Assembly: GCA_021796055.1 (NCBI GenBank)
Contig: JAJYOS010000004.1
Coordinates: forward strand, 1-26,999
DNA from: Bacteroidota bacterium
GTDB taxonomy: Bacteria > Bacteroidota > Kryptoniia > Kryptoniales > JAKASW01
DNA: 26,999 nt
Direction of reading: 5' to 3'
The notes under the pieces were generated by a model that saw nothing but the letters and a program-made list of their open reading frames with translations, was not told the DNA's origin and ran no database searches. Position 1 is the stretch's first letter, and every line of letters starts with the position of its first letter. This document shows, in pieces, positions 1 through 7,354 of the stretch. The translations under genes were made by a program, and so were the position numbers.

Positions 1-297
1 ATGGCAACGGGAACTGACATCGCCGCTGAGGCCGCGGACATCACGCTCGTGAGGAATGATCTCAATCTGGTTCCGATGTCGATCAACTTATCCAAACGGA
101 CGCTGAAAATAATCAAAGAGAATCTCTTCTGGGCATTCTTCTATAATGTCTTCTTGATACCGCTTGCCGCGGGAGCGCTTTACCCGATAACGGGATGGCA
201 GCTCAATCCAATGATCGCCTCAGTCGCGATGGCCCTTAGTTCTGTCAGCGTCGTGAGTAATTCGTTGCGGTTGAAAAGAATCAAGATTAAATCGTGA
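1..297 (+). CDS. copA: Copper-translocating P-type ATPase, C-terminal fragment (5' end outside window)
   Basis: This is the last 98 residues of a P1B-type heavy-metal ATPase, which pumps Cu+ out of the cytoplasm using ATP. The opening residues GTDIAAEAADITL match the conserved end of the P-domain/hinge (GTDVAIEAADI in the family). They are followed by the last two transmembrane helices (about residues 41-60 and 66-88) and a short basic cytoplasmic tail. The visible methionine at base 1 is internal: the family reads through this point, so the gene begins upstream of the window. A CopZ-like chaperone gene follows 36 bases later on the same strand, which supports copper rather than another metal. 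The metal-selecting CPC motif is outside the window, so copper specificity rests on context and family resemblance. Confidence 0.9.
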   Translation: MATGTDIAAEAADITLVRNDLNLVPMSINLSKRTLKIIKENLFWAFFYNVFLIPLAAGALYPITGWQLNPMIASVAMALSSVSVVSNSLRLKRIKIKS

Positions 298-333
298 AAT
301 TAAACAACTCGAATGTCGAGCAAGGAGAATATC

Positions 334-561
334 GTGTTCAATATCGGATCTAAGAAGAAAATGTTGACAGTAGAAGGCATGACCTGTCATCATTGTGAGA
401 TGACGGTTGAGAAAGCTCTCATGGAAGTCGATGGAGTCAAATCGGCCAAAGCGGATCATTCGCAGAACTCAGTGGAAGTTCAATTCAAGGCTGATCTCAA
501 TCTGAATCAGGTCAAGGAAAAGATCGAAAAGGCGGGATATAAATTCGTCTCTGCCAATTAA
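334..561 (+). CDS. copZ: CopZ-like heavy-metal-associated (HMA) copper chaperone
   Basis: This small soluble ferredoxin-fold protein carries the metal-binding motif GMTCHHC and continues EMTVEKAL, the classic HMA signature. It would bind Cu+ through its two cysteines and hand it to the ATPase encoded just upstream. Start choice: an ATG at 313 is in frame but has no ribosome binding site. The GTG at 334 sits six bases after a clear AAGGAG (322-327), so I choose GTG, giving 75 residues with the cysteines at positions 18 and 21. The C-terminal GYKFVSAN is the usual last strand of the fold. It is probably co-transcribed with the ATPase, since the gap is only 36 bases and a terminator follows the stop. 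Confidence 0.88.
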   Translation: MFNIGSKKKMLTVEGMTCHHCEMTVEKALMEVDGVKSAKADHSQNSVEVQFKADLNLNQVKEKIEKAGYKFVSAN

Positions 562-589
562 GTCTGATCGCGCGTAAATATGCGAAATG

Positions 590-616
590 AAAAGCCCCGG
601 CGATACCGGGGCTTTT
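590..616. terminator. Bidirectional Rho-independent terminator between copZ and ccmF
   Basis: An 11-bp perfect inverted repeat (AAAAGCCCCGG / CCGGGGCTTTT) surrounds a CGATA loop. It has a T run on the plus strand and, because of the A run at its left edge, also on the minus strand. It lies between two convergent genes, copZ and ccmF, and can serve both. Confidence 0.9.
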
Positions 617-648
617 CATAATCGACATAAGTTAAAGAAACCTAGCAG

Positions 649-3027
649 CTAGCTGTTTTCACTTAGAAGTTCTTCGCGTCTTCGCCTCCAGGTTACGATG
701 AACCCTATAACCATGATTATCACTCCGCCCCAGACGAGATTTATGAATGGCTTTATCGTGGCTTCAAGCACGAGCGATTGGTTAGAGATGTTAGGCCCAT
801 CCTCAACCCGTTTAAGGAGCGCCATGTCGGGGGAGTTCTTGGCGGGCATGTAGCCCAGATCGATTGAGGCCTGCTTGGTCTTGTTGTCGACATGGACATC
901 GATTACCGTAAACCGGTCACCCGCGCTGGTTGTCAACGTGTGCAGCTTGGTTTCCCCCGTGGGGTCGATTTCGTTGGTTGGGACTATGGTCTGCGAGCTT
1001 CCGTCTTTCGAAGTGATCTTCACTATCGAGCCGAGATCAAAAGTCTTTCCAACCATCATTGCCTCACGTTGGTTCGGCGGGACCTGGAAGCCGACGAATG
1101 TGAAGGTATATCGTCCAACGGTGGCAGGGGTATTCATCTGGAGAGGTACGGTGATTCCATAGCGTCCCGACTGCAGACTACTCGCGCCGCTCATTTCCAT
1201 TCCTTGGGGGGAGAGGTAAAGATCGCGTGTAAGCATGTTGCTGGCGATGAATGCCAATAGCTTCGGATGTGTAAAAGCGTCGTAGTTGACGAGGCTGAAG
1301 ATGTACGGATGCCGAAGTATCGCGCCTCCGTTATAGGCGCTTGGATACATAATGAGAGGCGCATTAAACTTGCTCTTGCCGCTCTGTACCACGACATCGT
1401 AGGCGACTTTCGTGCCCGAAAGCTGGCGTGGGCCAACGTAAGTCAGCTCGTAGCCGAACGCTTTCTGCGGAACATTCTGCTTGAGCTCGAGTACAACGCT
1501 CTTGTCGTAGTGAGTCGATGCGATTATGCCTATGAAAAGGACTGCCACTCCAACGTGCGCGAGTGAGGCGCCGAGAAATTTCGGATTCCCTTTGGCGATC
1601 TTATACCCGATCTCCAAATTGACGAATAGTGCGAACGCGCTCGCTAGGAAGAACATGACCATCCAGATGCTGTGCATTCCTGCAAAGATGACGATGACGG
1701 TGAGTATAGTCGCTGCCGTCAGGGGGAGCTGCAATGTCCGGAGAAGCGTTTGGGAATTCGTCTTCTTCCACCAGAGGAGCTGGCCTAATCCGATCATTGC
1801 CGCCATGAAGATGGCGAGCGGGAGATTAGTCTTGATATAATAACTGTTCGCGATAGCGCTCGGTTTTCCCTTGAGTATGTTAGTAATAAGAGGAGCGCTT
1901 GTCCCGATCAGCGTGAATCCCGCTATCACAACCAGCGACGCGGCCCCAAGAAATAGGGCGAACTCCCTGGAAGAAAATGAGTAATTGATCCGCTGCTTCG
2001 GTATCTGCCTTACCCGGATGAGGTAGAGTCCGAATCCAAGGATGGCAAAGAAAGTTATGAATATCACAAGAAGGACATAGACCCACATGCCTGGTTTGAC
2101 GAAGCTGTGGACGGATGTGTCGCCTAGGACGCCGCTCCTGGTCAGGAAAGTGCTGTACAACACCAGCAAGAACGGCAGCATTCCCATGATGAAGTTCGCT
2201 CGTTTAAAACCTCCGGTACGTCTCTGTACCATGAGCGTGTGAATGGAAGCGACGGCAAAGAGCCACGGGATGAAAGATGAATTCTCTACCGGGTCCCATC
2301 CCCAAAATCCTCCCCAGCCGAGCGTTTCATACGCCCAGAATCCACCGAGCGTAATCCCCACGCCGAGGACAGCAGAAGTGAAAAGAGTCCACGGGACGGC
2401 TACCTTTGCCCAGTTGTCATAGTCTTTTCTCAACATGCCCGCAAAAGCGAGCGCGAAGGGAACGGCAGTGGATGCGAATCCCAGAAACAAGATCGGAGGA
2501 TGAATGATGATCCAGAGGTTATTGAGGAGGGGATTGAGGCCTCTTCCATCGGTCGGCATGAACCCGGCAGGTACTGTCTGCGGCCATGTCTGCCAGACGT
2601 GCTCGAAGGGATTCTTCACTACCGCCATGAGGATTAGGAATGTGGCTATCGACGAGAAAATTCCCATGACAGAAGATTCGAAACCGCGTTTTCTCGAATA
2701 AGCCATGAGAACCAGGCCGATGATTGCCGTGTACATCGTCCACAGCATGAAGCTTCCTTGCTGACCAACATAGAACGTTGAAATCAGAAGCGGGGGATGA
2801 ATCTCATAGGAGCTATAGCTCCAGATGTAGGTGTATTGAAACTGATGTGTGAGAACCAGATCCATCAGGTATCCAGCGGTGAAGATTACGAAAATAGCAC
2901 CGACGTGGAATCCGATACGCGCTACTTTTAGAAATTTCTTGTCGCCGCTGAAAAAATTATATGTATATGCAAATGTGGCAGTCAGCATTCCGCCGAATGC
3001 CGCATAAATTAAAGCTCGGCCTAACAT
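649..3027 (-). CDS. ccmF: Cytochrome c heme lyase subunit CcmF
   Basis: This polytopic membrane protein catalyses attachment of heme to apocytochrome c in system I maturation. The tryptophan-rich WWD signature is at residues 238-256 (WGGFWGWDPVENSSFIPWL). The conserved histidines are visible: H176 in IHPP and H307 after TRSGV (external heme ligands), plus transmembrane H263 and H491. Numbering is close to E. coli CcmF. At 792 residues it is longer than the usual 630-680. The excess lies in a periplasmic region, about residues 503-760, before the final helix, which begins with the canonical IKPFINLVWGG. It is the last gene of the ccmBCDEF operon, starting 12 bases after the ccmE stop with an AAAGG ribosome binding site. 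Confidence 0.95.
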   Translation of the reverse strand: MLGRALIYAAFGGMLTATFAYTYNFFSGDKKFLKVARIGFHVGAIFVIFTAGYLMDLVLTHQFQYTYIWSYSSYEIHPPLLISTFYVGQQGSFMLWTMYTAIIGLVLMAYSRKRGFESSVMGIFSSIATFLILMAVVKNPFEHVWQTWPQTVPAGFMPTDGRGLNPLLNNLWIIIHPPILFLGFASTAVPFALAFAGMLRKDYDNWAKVAVPWTLFTSAVLGVGITLGGFWAYETLGWGGFWGWDPVENSSFIPWLFAVASIHTLMVQRRTGGFKRANFIMGMLPFLLVLYSTFLTRSGVLGDTSVHSFVKPGMWVYVLLVIFITFFAILGFGLYLIRVRQIPKQRINYSFSSREFALFLGAASLVVIAGFTLIGTSAPLITNILKGKPSAIANSYYIKTNLPLAIFMAAMIGLGQLLWWKKTNSQTLLRTLQLPLTAATILTVIVIFAGMHSIWMVMFFLASAFALFVNLEIGYKIAKGNPKFLGASLAHVGVAVLFIGIIASTHYDKSVVLELKQNVPQKAFGYELTYVGPRQLSGTKVAYDVVVQSGKSKFNAPLIMYPSAYNGGAILRHPYIFSLVNYDAFTHPKLLAFIASNMLTRDLYLSPQGMEMSGASSLQSGRYGITVPLQMNTPATVGRYTFTFVGFQVPPNQREAMMVGKTFDLGSIVKITSKDGSSQTIVPTNEIDPTGETKLHTLTTSAGDRFTVIDVHVDNKTKQASIDLGYMPAKNSPDMALLKRVEDGPNISNQSLVLEATIKPFINLVWGGVIIMVIGFIVTWRRRREELLSENS

Positions 3028-3039
3028 TGTTTGCCTTTT

Positions 3040-3453
3040 TTAGTTGTAACTCTTAGAGGCGCTCTCTTGGGAGGCCGCTTCGGGCCCGGTTTTGGACTGG
3101 TATTTGGAAGGACATTTAGTGAGCACATCGGATGCCTGGAACACGCCGCTTTCGTAACGGCCCTTTGCTACTATATTGGGAGCGATGTCGAAGTTATTTG
3201 GCTTTGCCCCCGCCAACACTACAGGGAGTATCGTGTGCTGGTCATCCATCATGTAGAAGTGAAATGTATTTGTCGTAGGATCATAAAAGGACTTCATCGT
3301 TTTTACCCAGGAACCCTTCACCTGCACGGTTCTGTGTGTCTGTTCCGCGACCTTGGCGGAAACATAAGCGATATTATTCTGCATGAACGAGATCGCACCG
3401 AATACGACGAACGCTGCGATGACAATTCCGCCAATTATGTATTTTGCCTTCAT
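3040..3453 (-). CDS. ccmE: Heme chaperone CcmE, CxxxY variant
   Basis: The protein has one N-terminal membrane anchor (about residues 4-24) and a periplasmic OB-fold domain with typical CcmE blocks: VQVKGSWV, FHFYMMDD, LPVVLAGAKPNNFD and VAKGRYESGVFQASDVLTKCPSKY. CcmE holds heme covalently and passes it to CcmF. In the standard family the heme is bound by histidine in an HxxxY motif. Here that site reads C114-P-S-K-Y118, the cysteine variant known from archaea and some sulfate-reducing bacteria (system I*). The C-terminal tail is short, polar and Ser/Lys-rich. The start codon overlaps the ccmD stop (ATGA) and follows AAAAGGAG by eight bases, so translation is coupled. Confidence 0.93.
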   Translation of the reverse strand: MKAKYIIGGIVIAAFVVFGAISFMQNNIAYVSAKVAEQTHRTVQVKGSWVKTMKSFYDPTTNTFHFYMMDDQHTILPVVLAGAKPNNFDIAPNIVAKGRYESGVFQASDVLTKCPSKYQSKTGPEAASQESASKSYN

Positions 3454-3611
3454 TTCATATTCTCCTTTTCAGACTCATGCTGCTCGTACAACTCATTCAC
3501 CTTCTTATCTAAACGATACAAATAAATAAAAATTCCAAGCCAGATCACTAAAACTATTATAAGGACGATGTAAAGAGAATGCGTATTTAGGAAGTTATAT
3601 AGGGAGCCCAT
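3450..3611 (-). CDS. ccmD: CcmD-like small membrane protein
   Basis: This 53-residue ORF fills the space between ccmC and ccmE. It has a short N-terminus, one strongly hydrophobic helix (about residues 13-32, YIVLIIVLVIWLGIFIYLYR), then the basic and coiled C-terminal tail LDKKVNELYEQHESEK. Size, topology and position match CcmD, which in system I helps release heme-loaded CcmE from the CcmABC complex. Its ATG directly follows the ccmC TAA with no spacer, and its TGA overlaps the ccmE ATG. CcmD proteins share little sequence, so the identification rests on topology and locus. Confidence 0.85.
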   Translation of the reverse strand: MGSLYNFLNTHSLYIVLIIVLVIWLGIFIYLYRLDKKVNELYEQHESEKENMK

Positions 3612-4289
3612 TTAGTCGATCTCCGTGTGATTGTTGTACGACAATAAACCTATCCTAGACCTCAGGTTGAATAGCCAGATATAAAGAAAAGTAAAGCCGA
3701 TAAGGGAAGCATAAAAGACATATCTCATGCTAGCTTCCATGTACATTTTGCCGTTAGCGTTGAGGATCGGCGCGGGTGAGCCTTCTCCCGGATGCAATCC
3801 AGTCATCATCCTCGGCATTATAAAGACGAAGAATGGCACCGTGACGAAGGCCACGATGGAGTAGACTGCCGACAATGTCGCGCGTCTCTCCTCGACCTCG
3901 AGCGCGCTGCGGAGCGAGAAGTAAGCGCCATATATCAGAAGGAGTACAAAGATTGATGTCTCTCTCGGGTCCCAGTTCCAAAAACTTCCCCAGCTGAACC
4001 TGGCCCAAATGGACCCGGTCAGAGTGGCGAGTATACTGAACGCGAATCCCAATTCAGCTGCCGACGCTGATTTGATATCATGCTTCATGTCCTTTTTTCT
4101 CAGGTACATTATCCCGTACCACATCGACATGAAGAAAGCCAAAACTGCCAGCCATGACATCGGAACGTGGAAATATATTATTCTTGCCTTAGCACCGAGA
4201 CCGGGAATGTATCCTATCGGCATAGATATGCCCACTGCAAGGACGGCGGCGATCCATAAACCTATGGCTATTTTCATCCAGTTTTTCAT
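3612..4289 (-). CDS. ccmC: Heme exporter/handling protein CcmC
   Basis: This 225-residue integral membrane protein has six predicted helices and the WWD heme-handling signature at about residues 100-120 (WGSFWNWDPRETSIFVLLLIY). Conserved histidines flank it: H41 in YFHVPMSW and H166 in GLHPGEG, the expected axial heme ligands. CcmC loads heme onto CcmE. The length is normal for the family. It abuts ccmB upstream (TAG directly followed by ATG) and ccmD downstream (TAA directly followed by ATG), so the cluster is a tightly packed, translationally coupled operon. Confidence 0.95.
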   Translation of the reverse strand: MKNWMKIAIGLWIAAVLAVGISMPIGYIPGLGAKARIIYFHVPMSWLAVLAFFMSMWYGIMYLRKKDMKHDIKSASAAELGFAFSILATLTGSIWARFSWGSFWNWDPRETSIFVLLLIYGAYFSLRSALEVEERRATLSAVYSIVAFVTVPFFVFIMPRMMTGLHPGEGSPAPILNANGKMYMEASMRYVFYASLIGFTFLYIWLFNLRSRIGLLSYNNHTEID

Positions 4290-4982
4290 CTAATCTCTCC
4301 AAACAAAATCGAACAAAATAATCGAAACCGTAGTAACGACGACACAGTATGAAAGGAGTATTTTGAAATCTCCGGCCGCCTCCCCGAAAGTGGCCCCTTC
4401 CACCGATAACCTAGTAGCATCGATCACGCTCATCAAAAGTGGTAACAAAATTGGGAACGAAAGCACGGGATAGAGGGTTCCCTTAGAATTTGCCTTCGAA
4501 ATTATCGCCGCGATGAAAGTCGAGGCGGTCGAGAGACCGAAGGTTCCCATTAATACAGTGATAAGGAAAATCAGCGGCGACTTCACGACGAAGGCGGGCA
4601 TCGTTAACATATATGCCAGGATTATCATTGCGTTTAGGACGTAGATGAGTAGGGAATTGAAGAGGAGCTTTCCGATCAAAACGGAAGACGGCTCAACCCA
4701 TAACTGGAGGGTCATGGTTGTGCCTCGTTCCTCTTCGCTCACGAACGAACGGGAAAGTCCGCTCATCGCGGCAAAGAACACGATTATCCAGAGGATACCT
4801 GCGGACAAGCTTGGAGTGACAGTCTCGCCCGCCGTCGAGAAAAGAATAATCGCAAGCGTGACGACGACAAACATTATGAGGGAGTTGAGCGCGTAGCGCG
4901 TTCTTAACTCGCTGTAAAGATCCTTGCTGAATATTGCAACGGCACCACTCATCTCGCCTAAGATAGCCCCCAACTGCTTCAT
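4290..4982 (-). CDS. ccmB: Heme exporter permease CcmB
   Basis: This is an ABC-2 type membrane protein of about 230 residues with six hydrophobic helices. It has CcmB hallmarks: KDLYSELRTRYALNSLIMFVV near the N-terminus, SFVSEEERGTTMTLQL after the second helix, and the conserved GTLYPVLSFPILLPLL stretch. CcmB is the permease partner of the ATPase CcmA in the complex that frees heme-bound CcmE. No ccmA is adjacent: the next upstream feature is a divergent tRNA. Start choice: a TTG two codons earlier (4988) is possible. I prefer the ATG at 4982, although neither has a strong ribosome binding site. It is the first gene of the visible ccm operon. Confidence 0.93.
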   Translation of the reverse strand: MKQLGAILGEMSGAVAIFSKDLYSELRTRYALNSLIMFVVVTLAIILFSTAGETVTPSLSAGILWIIVFFAAMSGLSRSFVSEEERGTTMTLQLWVEPSSVLIGKLLFNSLLIYVLNAMIILAYMLTMPAFVVKSPLIFLITVLMGTFGLSTASTFIAAIISKANSKGTLYPVLSFPILLPLLMSVIDATRLSVEGATFGEAAGDFKILLSYCVVVTTVSIILFDFVWRD

Positions 4983-5059
4983 CTTCAAGGAAGTACAATT
5001 AATCCGAAGTGTATTGAAGCCTGTGTTTTTCCTTGGAGACCTCCCGCCAAAGTATTAAA

Positions 5060-5087
5060 TTTACACGCTTAACCGCACAACTATGCT
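5060..5087 (+). promoter_or_regulatory. Possible sigma-70-like promoter of the serine tRNAs
   Basis: TTTACA at 5060-5065 and TATGCT at 5082-5087 are separated by 16 bases and end 21 bases before the first tRNA. This is the expected geometry for a stable-RNA promoter. The assignment is by eye, and the group's sigma-factor preferences may differ. Confidence 0.4.
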
Positions 5088-5108
5088 TTGTGATGCGCGG
5101 GATAATCT

Positions 5109-5196
5109 GGAGAGGTGCGAGAGTGGTTGAATCGGCTCGCCTGGAAAGTGAGTTACCGTCAAAAGCGGTACGTGGGTTCGAATCCCACCCTCTCCG
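5109..5196 (+). tRNA. tRNA-Ser (GGA anticodon)
   Basis: The acceptor arms GGAGAGG and CCTCTCC pair fully. The anticodon stem CTCGC/GTGAG encloses loop CTGGAAA with anticodon GGA, reading UCC and UCU. A long variable arm (TACCG/CGGTA) marks it as class II serine tRNA, and the T-arm GTGGG-TTCGAAT-CCCAC is standard. The discriminator base is G and no CCA is encoded. It is the first of two tandem serine tRNAs. Confidence 0.96.
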
Positions 5197-5245
5197 CTCG
5201 ATTCTATAGCTCTGAAAATCTCGGATTGTTCTTCTGAAAATCACT

Positions 5246-5332
5246 GGAGAGGTGCGAGAGTGGTTGAATCGGCCGGTCTCGAAAACCGGAATACCCTTCG
5301 GGGTATCGAGGGTTCGAATCCCTCCCTCTCCG
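5246..5332 (+). tRNA. tRNA-Ser (CGA anticodon)
   Basis: The acceptor arm is the same as in the upstream tRNA. The anticodon stem CCGGT/ACCGG encloses loop CTCGAAA with anticodon CGA, reading UCG. The variable arm is ATACCC-TTCG-GGGTAT, and the T-arm is GAGGG-TTCGAAT-CCCTC. The discriminator is G and no CCA is encoded. The first 28 bases are identical to those of the GGA tRNA 49 bases upstream, so the pair probably arose by tandem duplication with later change of the anticodon arm. Confidence 0.96.
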
Positions 5333-5890
5333 CGAGATAGTTCAAGATAAGTTGGGGCGTTCAGTCGTCTCCTCGTTCTTCGGGATGAAAGGCTCGGGGA
5401 GAGATGCCTGTGAAATGCAGAGAAGGCGATTGAAGACTGACCGAAGGAGTTTACCTGACGTAAGAGCCCACATTTGAGAGGGCGAATCATTTTGTGATGA
5501 CTTTGTGTCGAGGTGCTAGAGGGTGACTCAATGTCGCAGTCTCGTGAGTGGCTTCTACTACGTGTACTCTGAAGCGGTCTTGGGCGAAGCGGACACAATG
5601 CATCATCCGGAAAATTTGCCGTCAGTCGTGAAGGTAAATTCTACAGACTCTGGTCAAGGAGAAAATTTGGTTCCTTTTCAAATCAAAGAACTTCGCCGAT
5701 TATTTCGGCGTTGGCGATTGCTCAAGCTCTCGCGTCGCAAAATGTCTCTTTTTGAGGTAAATATCTCCTCGAGTGGCGGCCCTCCTTTGTAGCACCAATC
5801 TTAGATTTCATTTTCCATCACCGTGCAGAAAGCCAATTCTTGATTTTTACTAATGGCAGGAATATCTTGGTGTCGTGTTTAGAGGCCGGC
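5333..5890. other. Gene-free stretch between the serine tRNAs and the TPR gene
   Basis: These roughly 560 bases hold no convincing protein gene on either strand. The longest plus-strand reading frame (5523-5792) has no homology I recognise and no ribosome binding site. Two items stand out: a set of nested complementary segments at 5361-5440, listed separately, and a small perfect hairpin CGCCGA-TTATT-TCGGCG at 5694-5710 without a following T run. The region must also contain the promoter of the downstream TPR-aroE pair, but I cannot place it with confidence. Confidence 0.6.
5361..5440. ncRNA. Possible structured RNA element (three-way-junction-like fold)
   Basis: The outer segments TCAGTC (5361-5366) and GACTGA (5435-5440) are complementary. 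Inside them, TCTCCTCG (5368-5375) pairs with CGGGGAGA (5395-5402), with one G-U, and can be capped by a c(UUCG)g tetraloop at 5378-5383. GCCT (5406-5409) pairs with AGGC (5424-5427). The pairings are nested and mutually compatible, giving a closing stem with two branches. I do not recognise an RNA family: no SRP, RNase P, tmRNA or 6S signature is seen. It could be a small RNA, a processed part of the tRNA transcript, or chance. Confidence 0.25.
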
Positions 5891-7354
5891 ATGAGTAACG
5901 ACGATTTCGATTTCACATTCGACGACGAAGAGTACGACGAATTTGAGAAGCGCAATATCAACGAAGAGATAAAGCGCCTCCGAAGGGAGGAGCCTACCTT
6001 CTCAAGCATCGCAGCGCTTGAGGAAATAATCGATTACTTCATGAGTCAGGATAAGTACGAAGATGCTCTGTTCTTCGCCAACAAGCTGATCGCCGTGATG
6101 CCGGTCAGTTCGGAGAATTGGTTCCGCCGCGGTGAGATTCATGAAACACTTGGTAAGTTTGAGGAAGCCCTCGAAGATTATTCGAAAGCCTTGGAGTTCA
6201 ATCCAATTGAGGTTGATGCTCTGATAGGGAGATCGAGTTGCCTGCAGATGCTTGACAGGTTCGAAGAAGCTCTCGACAGTATTGAGCGCGCGCTTGCCCT
6301 CGAGCCAGGCAGCTATGAAGCCCTCATGAATCAGGGGGTGATACTCGAAAAGCTTGCCAGATATGATGAGGCATCAAAGGTTTTCAAGTATCTCACGGAT
6401 CTCGATCCGGGCGACAAAGATGCGTGGTTCGAGCTGGCCTACTGTTACGACTACCTCGACCAGCCTGAAAAGTCGCTTAGGTGTTACGACAAGGTCATAG
6501 AATTTGATCCATACAATCACCGGGCATGGTATAATCGAGGGATCTCGCTGAACTCCCTGGGCAAGTACCAGACTGCCGTCGAGAGCTACGAGATGGCGAT
6601 CGCCATAGACGAAAAATTCAGCGCCGCCTGGTATAACCGGAGCAACGCTTTACTTAGCATGGGCAAGCTCCGAGAGGCGATCGAGAGCTATAAGACAACT
6701 CTTAAGTATGAACCGAAAGATGTCGCATCGTGGCACAACATGGCTACTGCCTACGAGGAACTAGGAGAGTACCGGGACGCCGTCAGGTGCTACGGGGAAG
6801 CCTTGAAAATCGATCCCGCCCACGTGGAGTCGCTTTTTGGCAGAGCAGTCTGCTACGATGCCATGAGCATGTATCGGAAGGCTTTGACCGATTTCACAAA
6901 AGCGGCGGACCTTAATCCAACTGATCCGGAAATTTGGCACGCGCGCGGCGATGTCGAGTTTACGTTGGATCTATTTGAGGCGTCTGCCGCAAGCTATCGC
7001 AGAGTGATCGATCTCCAGCCTGATAACGTCGACGGATGGCTGGACTTCGCTGACTCACTTACTGAATGTGGCTCGTACCAGGACGCGCTGGTTGCCTACA
7101 ACAAGGTTATCGCCATGTCCCCGGACTGGAGCGAAGCTTATTACCAGAAGTGCAAGTGTTGTTTGCAAACCGGTTTGTTCCAGGAGGCTATCGGAAGCGC
7201 CAAGCGGTCGCTCGAGTTGGAGCCGCATAAGATTAACACCTTTTTTCAGGATTTCGGGCAGATACAGCACTCCAATCCGCAAATCTTAATCAAGTTTGTG
7301 TTTCCCGTATACGAATGGCTGGTTAATGAGAAGAAATATAAAGACCCACGCTAA
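5891..7354 (+). CDS. Tetratricopeptide repeat (TPR) protein, about 12 repeats
   Basis: This 487-residue protein begins with an acidic segment (DDFDFTFDDEEYDEFEKR) and continues as about twelve consecutive 34-residue TPR units. The units are recognisable from the recurrent W/Y-x-x-x-G ... Y-x-x-A-x-x-x-Y-x-x-A ... P pattern, for example SENWFRRG, KDAWFELA, HRAWYNRG and PEIWHARG. There is no signal peptide or membrane segment, so it is probably a cytoplasmic scaffold for protein-protein contacts; partner unknown. Start choice: the frame is open from a TTG at 5840. The ATG at 5891 is preceded five bases earlier by AGAGG and begins the conserved-looking acidic segment. The last 29 bases overlap the start of aroE, suggesting a shared transcript. 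Confidence 0.88.
   Translation: MSNDDFDFTFDDEEYDEFEKRNINEEIKRLRREEPTFSSIAALEEIIDYFMSQDKYEDALFFANKLIAVMPVSSENWFRRGEIHETLGKFEEALEDYSKALEFNPIEVDALIGRSSCLQMLDRFEEALDSIERALALEPGSYEALMNQGVILEKLARYDEASKVFKYLTDLDPGDKDAWFELAYCYDYLDQPEKSLRCYDKVIEFDPYNHRAWYNRGISLNSLGKYQTAVESYEMAIAIDEKFSAAWYNRSNALLSMGKLREAIESYKTTLKYEPKDVASWHNMATAYEELGEYRDAVRCYGEALKIDPAHVESLFGRAVCYDAMSMYRKALTDFTKAADLNPTDPEIWHARGDVEFTLDLFEASAASYRRVIDLQPDNVDGWLDFADSLTECGSYQDALVAYNKVIAMSPDWSEAYYQKCKCCLQTGLFQEAIGSAKRSLELEPHKINTFFQDFGQIQHSNPQILIKFVFPVYEWLVNEKKYKDPR

Noticed and set aside
5510..5533. A third, degenerate serine tRNA (GAGGTGCTAGAGGG resembles the tRNA 5' part)
   Set aside because: Only about 12 of the first 14 bases match. The D-stem does not pair and no acceptor, anticodon or T-arm follows.
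4999..5598. A 199-residue minus-strand reading frame across both serine tRNAs
   Set aside because: It is the antisense of the tRNAs. Phrases such as GGIRTLDTPKG and RRGWDSNPRTAFDG are a well-known spurious translation product of serine tRNA genes.
5694..5710. Perfect 6-bp hairpin as a terminator for the tRNA transcript
   Set aside because: No T run follows on either strand and it lies 360 bases past the tRNAs.
5523..5792. An 89-residue plus-strand reading frame
   Set aside because: No ribosome binding site, no recognisable motif and an irregular composition, in a stretch that looks non-coding.
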